Positions 16,890-25,555 of a stretch of 64,000 nucleotides of DNA are shown one piece after another. The stretch is from Mesonia sp. K7 (GTDB lineage Bacteria; Bacteroidota; Bacteroidia; Flavobacteriales; Flavobacteriaceae), in contig NZ_QKQV01000013.1 of NCBI RefSeq assembly GCF_003233725.1, positions 1 to 64,000 on the forward strand, in the 5' to 3' direction. The position numbers were made by a program, and so were the translations under genes. Numbering within the stretch: the first letter of the stretch is position 1; every line of letters starts with the position of its first letter. The notes below the pieces were generated by a model. It was not told the DNA's origin. It saw nothing but the letters and a program-made list of their open reading frames with translations, and did no database searches.

Positions 16890-17267
16890 AGTTAAGGAAC
16901 AAAAAAAATACCAAAAACGAATAACATATAGTTTATGATAATATTTCATTATCATGGGGTGTAATTTTGTCATAAATATGAATGATTGTCAGATTTAATC
17001 TAAATTAATTGTCATATTCTAATTAGTGCTATGGCAGTAATCTATAGCTCTAAATTTACAATATCAAGTAAACTAAACCTGTAGGGTTAATTCGATTAGT
17101 ATTCTACGCTTGCTGCCGCACAAATCAGCTTTACGCTCTTATGTTTCCCTGATAATTCCGCTAAATGATTACATTACCTATTTCAGGATGACACCATTTT
17201 TATTTCCTAAAAAAGAAGGTATTATTTATATTTAGTCATTCAAAGAAAACAACCCTAAACACCACGA
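16890..17267. other. Intergenic region with an S41 gene remnant
   Basis: No intact gene is supported. The notable content is 17142-17185, a near copy of an internal part of the S41 peptidase gene (annotated separately). The rest is AT-rich and probably includes divergent promoters for hsp20 and the LytTR gene. Confidence 0.45.
17142..17185 (+). pseudogene. 44-bp remnant of an S41 peptidase gene
   Basis: TGTTTCCCTGATAATTCCGC, then TAAATGATTACATTACCTAT and TTCAGG, match 19441-19483 inside the S41 gene, with one substitution and one inserted T that breaks the frame. It points to a former paralogous copy upstream of the LytTR gene or to a short duplication. Confidence 0.65.
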
Positions 17268-18065
17268 ATGTTTCACAGACTTGTTGACTTTTTTCATAAG
17301 CAAATTCCTTTTGTCGCATCCTTCCAAAAGAAAGTATTAGTAGGTTTTATCATAGGTGCCGTTTTAGCTTTTGTAATCCTGTTTTTGGAACCTTTTAACA
17401 CCAACGAATACGAAGCAAATCATAGAACGCTCCTGCTTTTAGGTTTTGGAGCGGTTTGGTTTTTGGTTTACCTAGTTTACAGTAGCCTGGAAAACATATG
17501 GTACGCCAAAACCAATAAAGTTTGGAAAGTCGCTGATGAGGTGATCTCCTTATTGGTGTTTTTGCTCATCTCAGGAACGGTGATTTACCTTTACAATGCT
17601 AAAATCATCAATGGGTTGGATTATTCCATCACTGCCCATGGGCAGTATTATAAAAATATTGTCAGCGTATTTATCCCTATATTTTCTCCTTTGCTCTTCT
17701 ACCTGCGAAATCAGTGGGGTGAGCGTCTTGTGCCCATTTGTAGTAGTGCCGCCGTGATTACAGGGGCCAATAAAAACGAGGTCCTTCAACTAGAGAAAAA
17801 AGACTTGCTCTATATCAAGGCGGTTCAAAATTATATTGAAATATACTTTTTGGATAGCGATAAAAACAGTGCCACAAAGACATTCAGGCAAACACTTACC
17901 GGAGCACAACAGCAATTACCTTTTCTAAAAAAATGCCACCGGTCTTTTTTGGTAAATGAGCAGCAGATCAAAGCGGTTCAAGGAAATTCCCAAAAGGCAA
18001 AAATTATATTTGAGCATTCGCAAGAAGAAATACCCCTTTCCAAAACCTACTACAAAAAATTTTAA
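17268..18065 (+). CDS. Membrane-anchored LytTR-family transcriptional regulator
   Basis: 265 residues. Four membrane spans at about 25-43 (KVLVGFIIGAVLAFVILFLE), 58-76 (LLLLGFGAVWFLVYLVY), 90-108 (VISLLVFLLISGTVIYLY) and 126-144. The C-terminal LytTR DNA-binding domain (about 165-265) has DLLYIKAVQNYIEIYFLD, TFRQTLTGAQQQLPFLKKCH, RSFLVNEQQIKAVQGNSQK and EIPLSKTYYKKF. There is no receiver domain, so it would act as a one-component, membrane-bound regulator. The next gene downstream, an S41 peptidase, is a possible target or partner. Confidence 0.88.
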   Translation: MFHRLVDFFHKQIPFVASFQKKVLVGFIIGAVLAFVILFLEPFNTNEYEANHRTLLLLGFGAVWFLVYLVYSSLENIWYAKTNKVWKVADEVISLLVFLLISGTVIYLYNAKIINGLDYSITAHGQYYKNIVSVFIPIFSPLLFYLRNQWGERLVPICSSAAVITGANKNEVLQLEKKDLLYIKAVQNYIEIYFLDSDKNSATKTFRQTLTGAQQQLPFLKKCHRSFLVNEQQIKAVQGNSQKAKIIFEHSQEEIPLSKTYYKKF

Positions 18066-18256
18066 AAAGCATCTGATTTTTCCATCAACTTATCATATTT
18101 CTTTTATGAGTTATCGGTTGGTCAAAAAAGCAGGTCGTTTCATCACTTTTTGTTGTTCCTATTGGCATAGCTGCTTTTCTTTGGTCAATCAATGATCATC
18201 AAGCTTGTACAACTTTCAAGAAAGAAGTACACTTTATTCCTTAAAACAAATTAACC

Positions 18257-19591
18257 ATGCGAAAGAAATATTACCTTCCTTTGATACTGGCCTTTATTTT
18301 TACCACCATTGCGACAGGGCAAGAAAAGTGGCTCATCAAGCACCCGAATGCTTTTGAATATTACCTTACGACCGATATACAAAACGGAAAAATCATTGGT
18401 CAGACCCGAAACAATGCTTTAAAGGATATCGTGGGTAGCTTTAAATTTCTGATGGCCAAAATGGCAACGACAGTCAAATACCCAGAAATTATTCATTTTG
18501 AAGGTTCTCTCTCCGGCAATACCTTTCAAGGGAATTTACAGATGGTTTTTAACCAAACCCCTTTTCAAGGGGAAATAAAAAGCGATTCCATCGTGATTAG
18601 TATTCCGCAGGAAAATGGTACAATGACTACCATCTCTGGAATTAAGGTCGAAAGGATCAAGCCTATGAGGAACTATAAAAAGACCTTCGAGAAAATTTTT
18701 GAACTGACCGAAGCGCACCTATACCATCAAGCATTTTTACAAACCAAGGACTGGAAGAAGTTTAAAAATAAAATGATAGCCTTGAGTGATAAAATAAACG
18801 ACGATTTAGAATTGCAAATTGCGCTGGCTGCCTTTGCACGGGATTTTCCTTTTACCCATTATTACATACATAAGACAAGCGAAAACACACAGCAAGCGGC
18901 GACTTCAGATTTTGCCACCCTCAAAAAGATAGACAATCATACGGGAATGCTCAACATAAAAGGTTTTTACGGAACAAAAAAAGAGATGGATAGTTTGATT
19001 AACCTCATAGCACAAGAAAATTTTAAAAATCTAATCATTGATTTGCGCAATAACCCAGGAGGGCATTTAGAGGCTGCTTTTCCTTTAGCGGAATACCTCA
19101 TCGATCAACCCATCGTGGCAGGGGTATTTCCGAATAAAAACTGGTACGCTGCATTTAATCGGGTGCCTACCCAAACGGATTATTCAAAATTTACGGAGTT
19201 CACAGGAGGAACTTTAGAGGAATGGTATAAAAAAGCGGCAGAAAATTATGGGGCATACTATAAAGTGATTCCTTCTAAAAGACACTTTACGGGAAAGGTT
19301 TATATTTTGACCAATACCCATACAGCAAGTACCTGCGAACCCTTGGTTTTTGGGCTACAATATCACCGAGATGCTATTATAGTTGGGGAGCGTACGGCAG
19401 GCGCTATGCTTTCAGCCAAAGCTTTTGAAGTGGAAGCGGGTGTTTCCCTGATGATTCCGCTAAATGATTACATTACCTATTCAGGCAAGCGAATTGACAA
19501 AAGTGGTATCCAACCGGATATAGAAATTGAAAGTGATCAAGCAGCGGCCTATGTGCTAAAACAACTAAATATAAGGCATACCGAAGACTAG
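18257..19591 (+). CDS. Secreted S41-family (C-terminal-processing-like) peptidase
   Basis: 444 residues. Signal peptide 1-21 (LILAFIFTTIATGQ). N-terminal beta-rich region to about 135, a helical linker, then the S41 core. The core has LIIDLRNNPGGHLEAAFPLA, VYILTNTHTASTCEPLVFGL with the likely nucleophile S358 in TASTCE, and GERTAGAMLS. The C-terminal GIQPDIEIE tail is typical of S41 enzymes. No PDZ domain is evident, as in many Bacteroidota secreted members. It follows the LytTR regulator by 191 bp. A short fragment of a second copy lies upstream of that regulator. Confidence 0.88.
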   Translation: MRKKYYLPLILAFIFTTIATGQEKWLIKHPNAFEYYLTTDIQNGKIIGQTRNNALKDIVGSFKFLMAKMATTVKYPEIIHFEGSLSGNTFQGNLQMVFNQTPFQGEIKSDSIVISIPQENGTMTTISGIKVERIKPMRNYKKTFEKIFELTEAHLYHQAFLQTKDWKKFKNKMIALSDKINDDLELQIALAAFARDFPFTHYYIHKTSENTQQAATSDFATLKKIDNHTGMLNIKGFYGTKKEMDSLINLIAQENFKNLIIDLRNNPGGHLEAAFPLAEYLIDQPIVAGVFPNKNWYAAFNRVPTQTDYSKFTEFTGGTLEEWYKKAAENYGAYYKVIPSKRHFTGKVYILTNTHTASTCEPLVFGLQYHRDAIIVGERTAGAMLSAKAFEVEAGVSLMIPLNDYITYSGKRIDKSGIQPDIEIESDQAAAYVLKQLNIRHTED

Positions 19592-19612
19592 TAAAAAACT
19601 ACGGCTGCTCAT

Positions 19613-20251
19613 TTATACTTCCCCTACATAGACACTTACGGAAGCTCTTTTTTCTTCCGTACGGGCATAGCCCACCCAAAGATGTAAGTTTGAAAAATTA
19701 GCCCATTTTTGATGAAGCTTTAGAGTTCCTGTACCGTCTACCCGTCCAGCAACCTTGGGTATGAAATAAAATAGGTGGGCAGCCTCATGGTAAAGTACTG
19801 CAAATAAGGGATCGTTTGATTGGGCGAGCGCTTGCCCGAGTTGTGGTTCCCAAGTCAGTACTATGGTATCGGTCACTGGTCGTTGTGCAGTTACTTGTTC
19901 GGGTGGGCGAAGCTCCCCATAACTCATCAAACATTTAGCGTAGTCGATGGCATAAGCTTTTTCCATGGGTTTTAAGGCATGCCGTAGGTAATAGGATTTG
20001 ATCTGGTGAAAAGCAAGGGAATTTTGCCGCAACGGGAAATAGGTTTTGGACAAAATATTTTGTAATGGCTTTAAAAAATGCATGACCACTTTCATCTTGT
20101 TCTGCTGTAGTTGCTGTAGTTGTGAAACTTTTTTGTGGGAAAAATTAGGAAGACTACTAAGGTAGATGCCATACTTAGTCTTTTTAAATACCAAACCACC
20201 TGCTTTTCCAGAAATCTCCCCTAAAGGACTTTTAATTAATCTTGCCATCAT
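19613..20251 (-). CDS. DUF6266-family protein
   Basis: 212 residues. The N-terminus ARLIKSPLGEISGKAGGLVF with KTKYGIYLSSLPNFS matches the DUF6266 pattern (short strand, S-G-K-x-G, then a YxRSxP-like strand). Middle helices LQQLQQNKMKVVMHFLKPLQ. The C-terminal half is strand-rich (ITDTIVLTWEP-like segment, PLFAVLYHEAAHLFYF, ASVSVYVGEV). HEAAH resembles a metalloprotease HExxH but lies in a strand context of this family, so no activity is claimed. Function unknown. Convergent with the S41 gene. Confidence 0.75.
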   Translation of the reverse strand: MMARLIKSPLGEISGKAGGLVFKKTKYGIYLSSLPNFSHKKVSQLQQLQQNKMKVVMHFLKPLQNILSKTYFPLRQNSLAFHQIKSYYLRHALKPMEKAYAIDYAKCLMSYGELRPPEQVTAQRPVTDTIVLTWEPQLGQALAQSNDPLFAVLYHEAAHLFYFIPKVAGRVDGTGTLKLHQKWANFSNLHLWVGYARTEEKRASVSVYVGEV

Positions 20252-20731
20252 ATCATGTTTTAAAGTGATGCGATAAAGCTATAGGGAAAATACGTAAACC
20301 AAGTAGGGTTTTTCCCTACCATAAGTAAGGATAAAGCATACCTGAACCGTTGCTTCTTCGATGCTAAGCCGTAGTTCCCCCGTAAACAGGGACTTTTTAC
20401 GGGCTAGCATCGAACCAGTATCGCGTTAGCATCGGGTTAGCTATAGGGTTGGTAGGGCTAAGACTAAGCTCTTTCCTAAGGATGAATAAAGGGAGGGTAG
20501 TGACTAATACCTTATTGGTGAAGGATTATGGTTTGATTAATTTTTAGGAAGGAAGCCCATTATTGGTCATTGAAATATTCAACAAGCGTATCTGTATTTG
20601 AGTGAACCCGATTTTAAGATCATTCTTGTATAAATTAGTCATAGAAAATTCAAGAAAATGGGCTGAAGGGAGCGTGATTTAAAATCAATAGACAAACCCA
20701 GAAGGTAAAAAAGCAGATTTCTTATCATAAA
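20252..20731. other. Intergenic region with left copy of the island-bracketing repeat
   Basis: No gene is supported. It holds the direct-repeat copy at 20389-20456. It also holds an inverted partner, TTCGATGCTAAGCCGTA (about 20356-20372), of TACGGGCTAGCATCGAA inside that repeat. The 3' part leads into the Crp-type site upstream of the DUF983 gene. Confidence 0.5.
20389..20456 (+). repeat. Direct repeat, left copy, bracketing the sulfur island
   Basis: GGACTTTTTACGGGCTAGCA, TCGAACCAGTATCGCGTTAG and GGTTAGCTATAGGGTT recur at 30959-31026 with only a few mismatches. The two copies are in the same orientation about 10.6 kb apart and enclose all the sulfur genes. They may be attachment-site-like scars or copies of a dispersed repeat. 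Confidence 0.75.
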
Positions 20732-20775
20732 GTAACAAGTGTTACAGAGAAAGCACAAATTTTAAATTAATTTAG
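20732..20775 (+). promoter_or_regulatory. Crp/Fnr-type operator and -7 box for the DUF983-crp operon
   Basis: Palindrome GTAAC-AAGT-GTTAC at 20732-20745. TAATTTAG at 20768-20775 is a one-mismatch TAnnTTTG box. Palindrome centre to box end is 36.5 bp, as at the four other sites in this island, placing the site near -41.5. This is the position of a class II activator. It would make the regulator control its own operon. Confidence 0.75.
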
Positions 20776-20790
20776 GGGAAAATTGATGTT

Positions 20791-21189
20791 TTGAAAAAAT
20801 CATACCTGTATAGTTTGCTGTTTTTGAAATGCCCACAGTGTAGGCATGGAAATTTATTGATGGCACATCCTTACAAACTCTCGTATACGAATAAAGTAAG
20901 AAAAAAATGTCCTAAGTGCTCTTTAAACTATCATATTGAACCCGCATTTTACACCGGGTCAATGTATGTGTCTTATGCCGTTGGTGTGGCTATTGCTGTG
21001 GTGATTTTTGTAATGAGTTACGCCATGGGTTTAGCTAAAAAACCGTTAACCCTATTTGTATATATTTTGCTAGGCTTATTTTTATTAATGCCTTATATTG
21101 GGGCAGTATCAAAATCTATATGGGCGCATTTTTTTTTAAAATATAAACCGGAAGTCGCCAAGCGAGTTGACCATGATTCCAGAACTTAA
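20791..21189 (+). CDS. DUF983-family membrane protein
   Basis: 132 residues from a TTG start; no in-frame ATG precedes it and the leader is short. Two zinc-ribbon-like CxxC motifs, FLKCPQCRHGN and KKCPKCSLNYH, are followed by the family signature EPAFYTGSMYVSYAVGVAIA. Two membrane spans are at about 62-83 and 90-112. The role of DUF983 proteins is not established. It overlaps the crp gene by 17 bp, so the two are translationally coupled. Confidence 0.85.
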   Translation: MKKSYLYSLLFLKCPQCRHGNLLMAHPYKLSYTNKVRKKCPKCSLNYHIEPAFYTGSMYVSYAVGVAIAVVIFVMSYAMGLAKKPLTLFVYILLGLFLLMPYIGAVSKSIWAHFFLKYKPEVAKRVDHDSRT

Positions 21190-21799
21190 AGCACATTACG
21201 GAAGCTTTTTTGAGCCAGCGCTCCTAGAAGAGATCAATCAGGTAGGGACTTTTACAGAAGTTCCAGGAGGTAAAGATTTATTAAAACCGGGACAGTATAT
21301 CCGGTCTATGCCCCTTCTACTTTCTGGAAGTATAAAAATTTTACGACCAGATGGTAATGGAGACGAATTGTTACTCTATCATCTTGAACGGGGCGATACT
21401 TGTGCAATGACCATGACGTGCTGTTTGGGCGATACCAAAAGTGAGATTCACGCCATAGCAGAAACACCTGCAAAACTCTTAATGATTCCTATCCATAAAA
21501 TGGAAGAATGGTCCAGTAAATATAAAAGCTGGAGGAATTTTGTTTTTTCAAGTTACCATAGCCGCATGATGGAGTTACTGGAAAGCCTAGATAATATTGC
21601 CTTCAATAATATGGATGAGAGACTGGATAACTATATCCAAGAAAAGATAAAAATATTGAATAGCAAGCATATCTATACCACCCACAAAGAGATTTCTCAG
21701 GACTTACATACCAGTCGTGTGGTCATTTCCAGACTACTGAAGAGGATGGAGAACGATAAAAAAATTAAATTACACCGTAGTTTTATTGAAGTGCTGTAA
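21173..21799 (+). CDS. Crp/Fnr-family regulator with cysteine cluster, predicted sulfur regulator
   Basis: 208 residues from the ATG at 21173; a TTG at 21167 is also possible. The cyclic-nucleotide-binding-like domain (1-120) lacks the arginine-serine phosphate cassette of true cAMP binders. It carries GDTCAMTMTCCLG with C77, C83 and C84, a thiol cluster that could sense persulfide, sulfide or redox state. The winged helix-turn-helix (about 143-205) is YTTHKEISQDLHTSRVVISR then LLKRMENDKK. A matching palindrome overlaps its own stop codon and drives the next gene. Five such sites in the island suggest it activates all surrounding sulfur units. Confidence 0.88.
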   Translation: MIPELKAHYGSFFEPALLEEINQVGTFTEVPGGKDLLKPGQYIRSMPLLLSGSIKILRPDGNGDELLLYHLERGDTCAMTMTCCLGDTKSEIHAIAETPAKLLMIPIHKMEEWSSKYKSWRNFVFSSYHSRMMELLESLDNIAFNNMDERLDNYIQEKIKILNSKHIYTTHKEISQDLHTSRVVISRLLKRMENDKKIKLHRSFIEVL

Positions 21800-21839
21800 C
21801 ATCGGTTACAAAAACTTAGGTGATAGACCAATACATTTG
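21796..21839 (+). promoter_or_regulatory. Crp/Fnr-type operator and -7 box for the TauE/SafE gene
   Basis: GTAAC-ATCG-GTTAC (21796-21809) overlaps the stop codon of the crp gene. TACATTTG (21832-21839) is a perfect TAnnTTTG box. Centre-to-box-end distance 36.5 bp. The start codon follows 18 bp after the box. Confidence 0.8.
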
Positions 21840-21857
21840 CCCCAAAGAAATTGACAG

Positions 21858-22658
21858 ATGGATTTTTTTGAAATTTTAGGCTTCTTAGGGGCTTTGGTCA
21901 TTGGTATTGTACTGGGTTTAATAGGTGGGGGTGGTTCTATTCTTACCGTGCCGGTCTTGGTTTATGCACTCGCTCTTAATCCAGTAATCTCAACGGCTTA
22001 TTCTTTATTTGTTGTGGGTTCAACTGCTTTGGTGGGTGCCCTCAGAAATATGGCCAAAGGAATGGTTGATTTTAAAACGGCTATCGTTTTTGCCATTCCA
22101 GCATTTATTGCTGTTTATCTTACGCGTGCTTTTTTGATTCCGGCTATTCCCGAAGAATTATTTGAAATTGGGGGCTTAATGATTACCAAGGAGCTGGGAA
22201 TCATGCTCTTTTTTGCGGTCATTATGCTATTGGCCTCCCTTTCAATGATACGAAATAAAAGCGCAAACCATCTGGAAGAAAAAGAAGTCCAATACAATTA
22301 TCCGGTGATCGTAATTGAGGGCGTTGTCGTGGGAGCCATTACAGGAATAGTAGGTGCTGGCGGTGGTTTTTTGATTATTCCAGCTTTGGTATTGTTGGCA
22401 AAATTACCTATGAAGAAGGCTGTCGCCACCTCATTATTAATCATAGCGGTTAAATCACTCATAGGTTTTGTAGGGGACATTCAAAATCTTGAAATCGATT
22501 GGCCATTTCTGCTACTATTTACAGGTATTTCTATCATAGGGATCTTCATAGGAGTATGGCTTAATAAATTTGTAGATGGTAAAAAACTGAAGAAGGCATT
22601 TGGGTGGTTTGTGTTGGTAATGGGTATTTTTATTATTTACAAAGAGTTGAGTAAATAG
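21858..22658 (+). CDS. TauE/SafE-family sulfite/organosulfur exporter
   Basis: 266 residues with about eight membrane spans. Two homologous halves each contain the family's glycine-rich signature: LGALVIGIVLGLIGGGGSIL near residues 8-27 and VIVIEGVVVGAITGIVGAGG near 150-169. Family members export sulfite, sulfoacetate or other sulfur anions. In this island it would remove sulfite made from persulfide by the CstB-like enzyme; a TauE next to cstB is also known in the staphylococcal cst operon. Confidence 0.88.
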   Translation: MDFFEILGFLGALVIGIVLGLIGGGGSILTVPVLVYALALNPVISTAYSLFVVGSTALVGALRNMAKGMVDFKTAIVFAIPAFIAVYLTRAFLIPAIPEELFEIGGLMITKELGIMLFFAVIMLLASLSMIRNKSANHLEEKEVQYNYPVIVIEGVVVGAITGIVGAGGGFLIIPALVLLAKLPMKKAVATSLLIIAVKSLIGFVGDIQNLEIDWPFLLLFTGISIIGIFIGVWLNKFVDGKKLKKAFGWFVLVMGIFIIYKELSK

Positions 22659-23044
22659 CAAACATGCTGAAATAGTAGCTCGATAGCATCGCATATTCAT
22701 TTTGAGGATGCTGGAGATACTTGGTCAAACAATAATTTCTATGGGTGGGTAATGCTTTCGTTACATGTATATGTCTTGTAAAACACCATGTTGAAGCGAG
22801 AAACAACGGGGCTTCATAAAGGACTTGTAGAGGGTATTTTAACATACTTCTCAATTTATTTTTCTTTTAGTACATTGCTTTCAATTCAAGTAATAGCTGA
22901 GGTGCTTTTGCCACGGGCAATTATTTTACTTTTAACCAGCTGAGTAATCGCACTACTAAACCATACTGAAAAATTGTAGTTCTGTATCTAAGGTTACAAG
23001 CATGGGGTATAAAGTTTTTTATTTTTACAAAAAATTTAATTAAG
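22659..23044. other. Intergenic region before the cstB-like operon
   Basis: No coding sequence or repeat stands out apart from the operator and promoter at 22984-23027. Confidence 0.4.
22984..23027 (+). promoter_or_regulatory. Crp/Fnr-type operator and -7 box for the cstB-like operon
   Basis: GTATC-TAAG-GTTAC (22984-22997) has one mismatch to GTAAC-N4-GTTAC. TATTTTTA (23020-23027) has one mismatch to TAnnTTTG. The 36.5-bp spacing is preserved exactly. The start codon is 18 bp after the box. Confidence 0.7.
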
Positions 23045-24376
23045 ATGAACATCAAACAATTCGAATACAAACCATTGGCTCACTATTCCTATGCCATCGA
23101 AAGTAAAGGAAAAGTTGCAGTTATAGACCCAGAGCGCAATCCCGAACAGTATTACGCTTTTGCCAAAGCTAACAATGCAGAAATTGTAGCAATAATAGAG
23201 ACCCACCCGCACGCAGATTTTGTGAGCTCCCATTTAGAGATTCACAAGAAAACGGGTGCCACCATTTACAATAGTGAAAAATTGGGTGCAGACTATCCAC
23301 ACACTACGTTTGATGAAGGAGATAACATCCAATTGGGAAATGTGATTCTCAAGGCAATCAATACCCCAGGTCACTCGCCAGACAGTATTACCATAGTAGC
23401 TACCGAAGGAAATGAAACGGCGCTCTTTACAGGAGATACGCTTTTTATTGGCGATGTGGGACGTCCCGATTTACGAGAAAAGGCAGGTAATATGAAAGCA
23501 AAAAGGGAGGAACTGGCTGCAATGATGTATCATACAATTCAAAACAAGTTTACGGACTTGCCGGATGACGCTTTGGTATATCCCGCCCATGGTGCAGGTT
23601 CACTCTGCGGAAAGAATTTAAGTGAAGCCAATAGTAGCACACTCGGAAATGAACGTATGGGTAACTGGGCCTTCAAAAAGCAATCGAAGGAGGAATTCAT
23701 GAATACAATTCTTGATGGGCAACCCTTCATTCCGCATTATTTTGGTTTTGATGTCGATACTAATAAGACGGGTGCTGATGATTTAAAACCCTCCATTAAT
23801 AAAATCCCATTTTCTGAAAATTCACAGGCTGAAGGTTTAATAGTAGATATGCGTGATGAAGCTACCTTCAAAAAAGGGCATTTAAAAGGAAGTTTCAACA
23901 TACAAGCCGTTTCTGAAAACGCGAAATTTGAAACCTGGTTGGGTTCCATTGTTAAACCTGAGGAAACTTTCACCTTGGTTATCGACGACAAAAAAAACAA
24001 AGAGGCATTGTTGCACCGTGTGGCAAAAATTGGTTACGAAAAATTGCTTAATAAAGTGATTACTCTTTCTGATGAGTATTTGGTTAAAACTGAAAAATTA
24101 GATTTAGCAGACTTCAAACAAAATCCAGATAAATACACCATTGTAGATATCCGAAATACAAGCGAAGTAGAAGAAGGCAAATTTTTTGATAGTGCTATTT
24201 CGCATCCGCTCAATGAACTTCGGGAAACAGCAAACAAAATCCCAACCGACAAGCCAATTGTTGTGCATTGCGCCGGTGGGTATAGAAGTGCCGCCGGAAG
24301 CAGTATCCTTCAGAAAGAACTGAATGGTGCCACCGTTTATGATTTAAGTGATGAAGTAGAACAATTTAAGGATTAA
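23045..24376 (+). CDS. cstB: Persulfide dioxygenase-rhodanese fusion (CstB-like)
   Basis: 443 residues, nearly the length of staphylococcal CstB. The N-terminal metallo-beta-lactamase-fold dioxygenase (1-245) has THPHADFVSSH with H54, H56, D58 and H63, NTPGHSPDS, and FTGDTLFIGDVGRPDL. The motif GSLCGK holds C188, equivalent to a cysteine near the active site of CstB. Next comes a rhodanese-like domain (about 265-345) without a catalytic Cys (TLVIDDKKNKEALL), then an active rhodanese (about 355-443) with C409 in VVHCAGGYRSAAGSS. Known for CstB: it oxidises low-molecular-weight persulfides and makes thiosulfate. Its stop overlaps the next start (TAATG). Confidence 0.9.
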   Translation: MNIKQFEYKPLAHYSYAIESKGKVAVIDPERNPEQYYAFAKANNAEIVAIIETHPHADFVSSHLEIHKKTGATIYNSEKLGADYPHTTFDEGDNIQLGNVILKAINTPGHSPDSITIVATEGNETALFTGDTLFIGDVGRPDLREKAGNMKAKREELAAMMYHTIQNKFTDLPDDALVYPAHGAGSLCGKNLSEANSSTLGNERMGNWAFKKQSKEEFMNTILDGQPFIPHYFGFDVDTNKTGADDLKPSINKIPFSENSQAEGLIVDMRDEATFKKGHLKGSFNIQAVSENAKFETWLGSIVKPEETFTLVIDDKKNKEALLHRVAKIGYEKLLNKVITLSDEYLVKTEKLDLADFKQNPDKYTIVDIRNTSEVEEGKFFDSAISHPLNELRETANKIPTDKPIVVHCAGGYRSAAGSSILQKELNGATVYDLSDEVEQFKD

Positions 24377-25107
24377 TGAAATACACGATATTTAAATCTA
24401 ATGTATTATTGCTTCTATTGGTTGTTTCGAGCTGTAAAAATTCAGAAAATACGAAAGAATCAGTACAAACGTATGCAGACGTTCAAATTGTAGGTGCGAT
24501 GAAAGATGCAATGTGGAAAGGAGAATTAGATAGCAAGATTGACCTGGATACCCTTTCTGATAGAAAAGGGCTGTATGGTTTAGGACCGCAAACCCAGCTC
24601 ACAGGCGAACTCCTCATTATAGATGGAACGAATTATGTGTCAAAAGTAACATCCGACTCGACTATGACCGTCCAGGAAACCTATGAAACAAGTGCACCTT
24701 TTTTCGTATATGCCAATGTAGAAGAATGGAAAGCAGTAGAAGTTCCTATAACGATAAATGATTTAAAAGCCCTGGAAAACTTTATAGACGAACAGTCAAA
24801 ATCGATGAAAAGGCCTTTTGCCTTTAAAGTTTCAGGTTCAGTAAGCGAGGCCACCATCCATATCCAAAACCTTCCGCCGGGTTCTAAAGTAACTTCGCCC
24901 CAAGAAGCACACGTTGGGCAAATAAACTATATGCTAAAGGATGAACCTGTGGATATTGTAGGTTTCTTTTCAACAGAGCATCAAAGCGTTTTTACCCATC
25001 ACGATACGTTTATGCACCTGCATTTAATTACTAAAGACAGGTCAAAAATGGGACATTTGGACAGCTCGGTATTGCAAAAGGCAACTTTATATTTACCTGT
25101 GGAATAG
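24376..25107 (+). CDS. Acetolactate-decarboxylase-like lipoprotein
   Basis: 243 residues. Lipobox VVSSC at about 21. The mature part follows the alpha-acetolactate decarboxylase fold: YADVQIVGAMKDAMWKGEL, GLGPQTQLTGELLIIDGTNY, and the metal-site segment FTHHDTFMHLHLI with three histidines in the usual arrangement. Classical BudA is cytoplasmic; here the protein is lipid-anchored outside the cytoplasm and co-translated with the cstB-like gene (overlap of one base), so a different substrate is likely. Role in sulfur handling is inferred only from context. Confidence 0.75.
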   Translation: MKYTIFKSNVLLLLLVVSSCKNSENTKESVQTYADVQIVGAMKDAMWKGELDSKIDLDTLSDRKGLYGLGPQTQLTGELLIIDGTNYVSKVTSDSTMTVQETYETSAPFFVYANVEEWKAVEVPITINDLKALENFIDEQSKSMKRPFAFKVSGSVSEATIHIQNLPPGSKVTSPQEAHVGQINYMLKDEPVDIVGFFSTEHQSVFTHHDTFMHLHLITKDRSKMGHLDSSVLQKATLYLPVE

Positions 25108-25541
25108 TGAGTGGCAGTACACTTAAATACAAGGATTATCTTTATGTAGGTGTTCAATTGGTGCTTTTTGTGGCTTACTTTTTTCGAGTAGAAAATTTTA
25201 AAATGAACTTGCCCGAATGGTTACGCTATTTGGGTTTGGTAGTTTTAGTCGTAGGTGCGGTTTTGGGTTTAATAGCCTTGCTACAATTCAACACAAAACT
25301 CTCGCCATTTCCCACGCCTGTTTTCAGAGGCAAACTTATCACAAACGGTGCTTTTGCAATTGCAAGACATTCCATCTATACCACTTTAATCTCGTCTGTT
25401 CTAGGTTATGTACTATATATGGAATCATTATATAAACTGTTAATTGTGTTAATTTTAAGCACCCTTTTCTATTTTAAATCGAGGTATGAAGAACGCTTGC
25501 TTTCGCAATTATTTCCTGAATACAAACTATATCAAAAGTAA
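25107..25541 (+). CDS. Isoprenylcysteine-methyltransferase-like membrane protein
   Basis: 144 residues from the GTG at 25107, which overlaps the previous stop by one base. Four membrane spans, with the ICMT/PEMT-type signature GAFAIARHSIYTTLISSVLG and a terminal EERLLSQLFPEYKLY, the conserved E-E-x-x-L-x-x-x-F/Y-x-Y motif. The family methylates carboxyl or thiol-type acceptors with SAM. Third gene of the cstB-like operon. A thiol or sulfide methylation role would suit the operon but is only inferred. Confidence 0.8.
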   Translation: MSGSTLKYKDYLYVGVQLVLFVAYFFRVENFKMNLPEWLRYLGLVVLVVGAVLGLIALLQFNTKLSPFPTPVFRGKLITNGAFAIARHSIYTTLISSVLGYVLYMESLYKLLIVLILSTLFYFKSRYEERLLSQLFPEYKLYQK

Positions 25542-25555
25542 ACAAGAAGATTTTT

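Noticed and set aside
19613-20251. Zinc peptidase, because of HEAAH in the DUF6266-like protein
   Set aside because: The surrounding sequence and overall layout fit DUF6266, and there is no third ligand pattern.
22115-22480. Minus-strand open frames inside the TauE/SafE gene
   Set aside because: They are shadows of a well-supported membrane protein on the plus strand.
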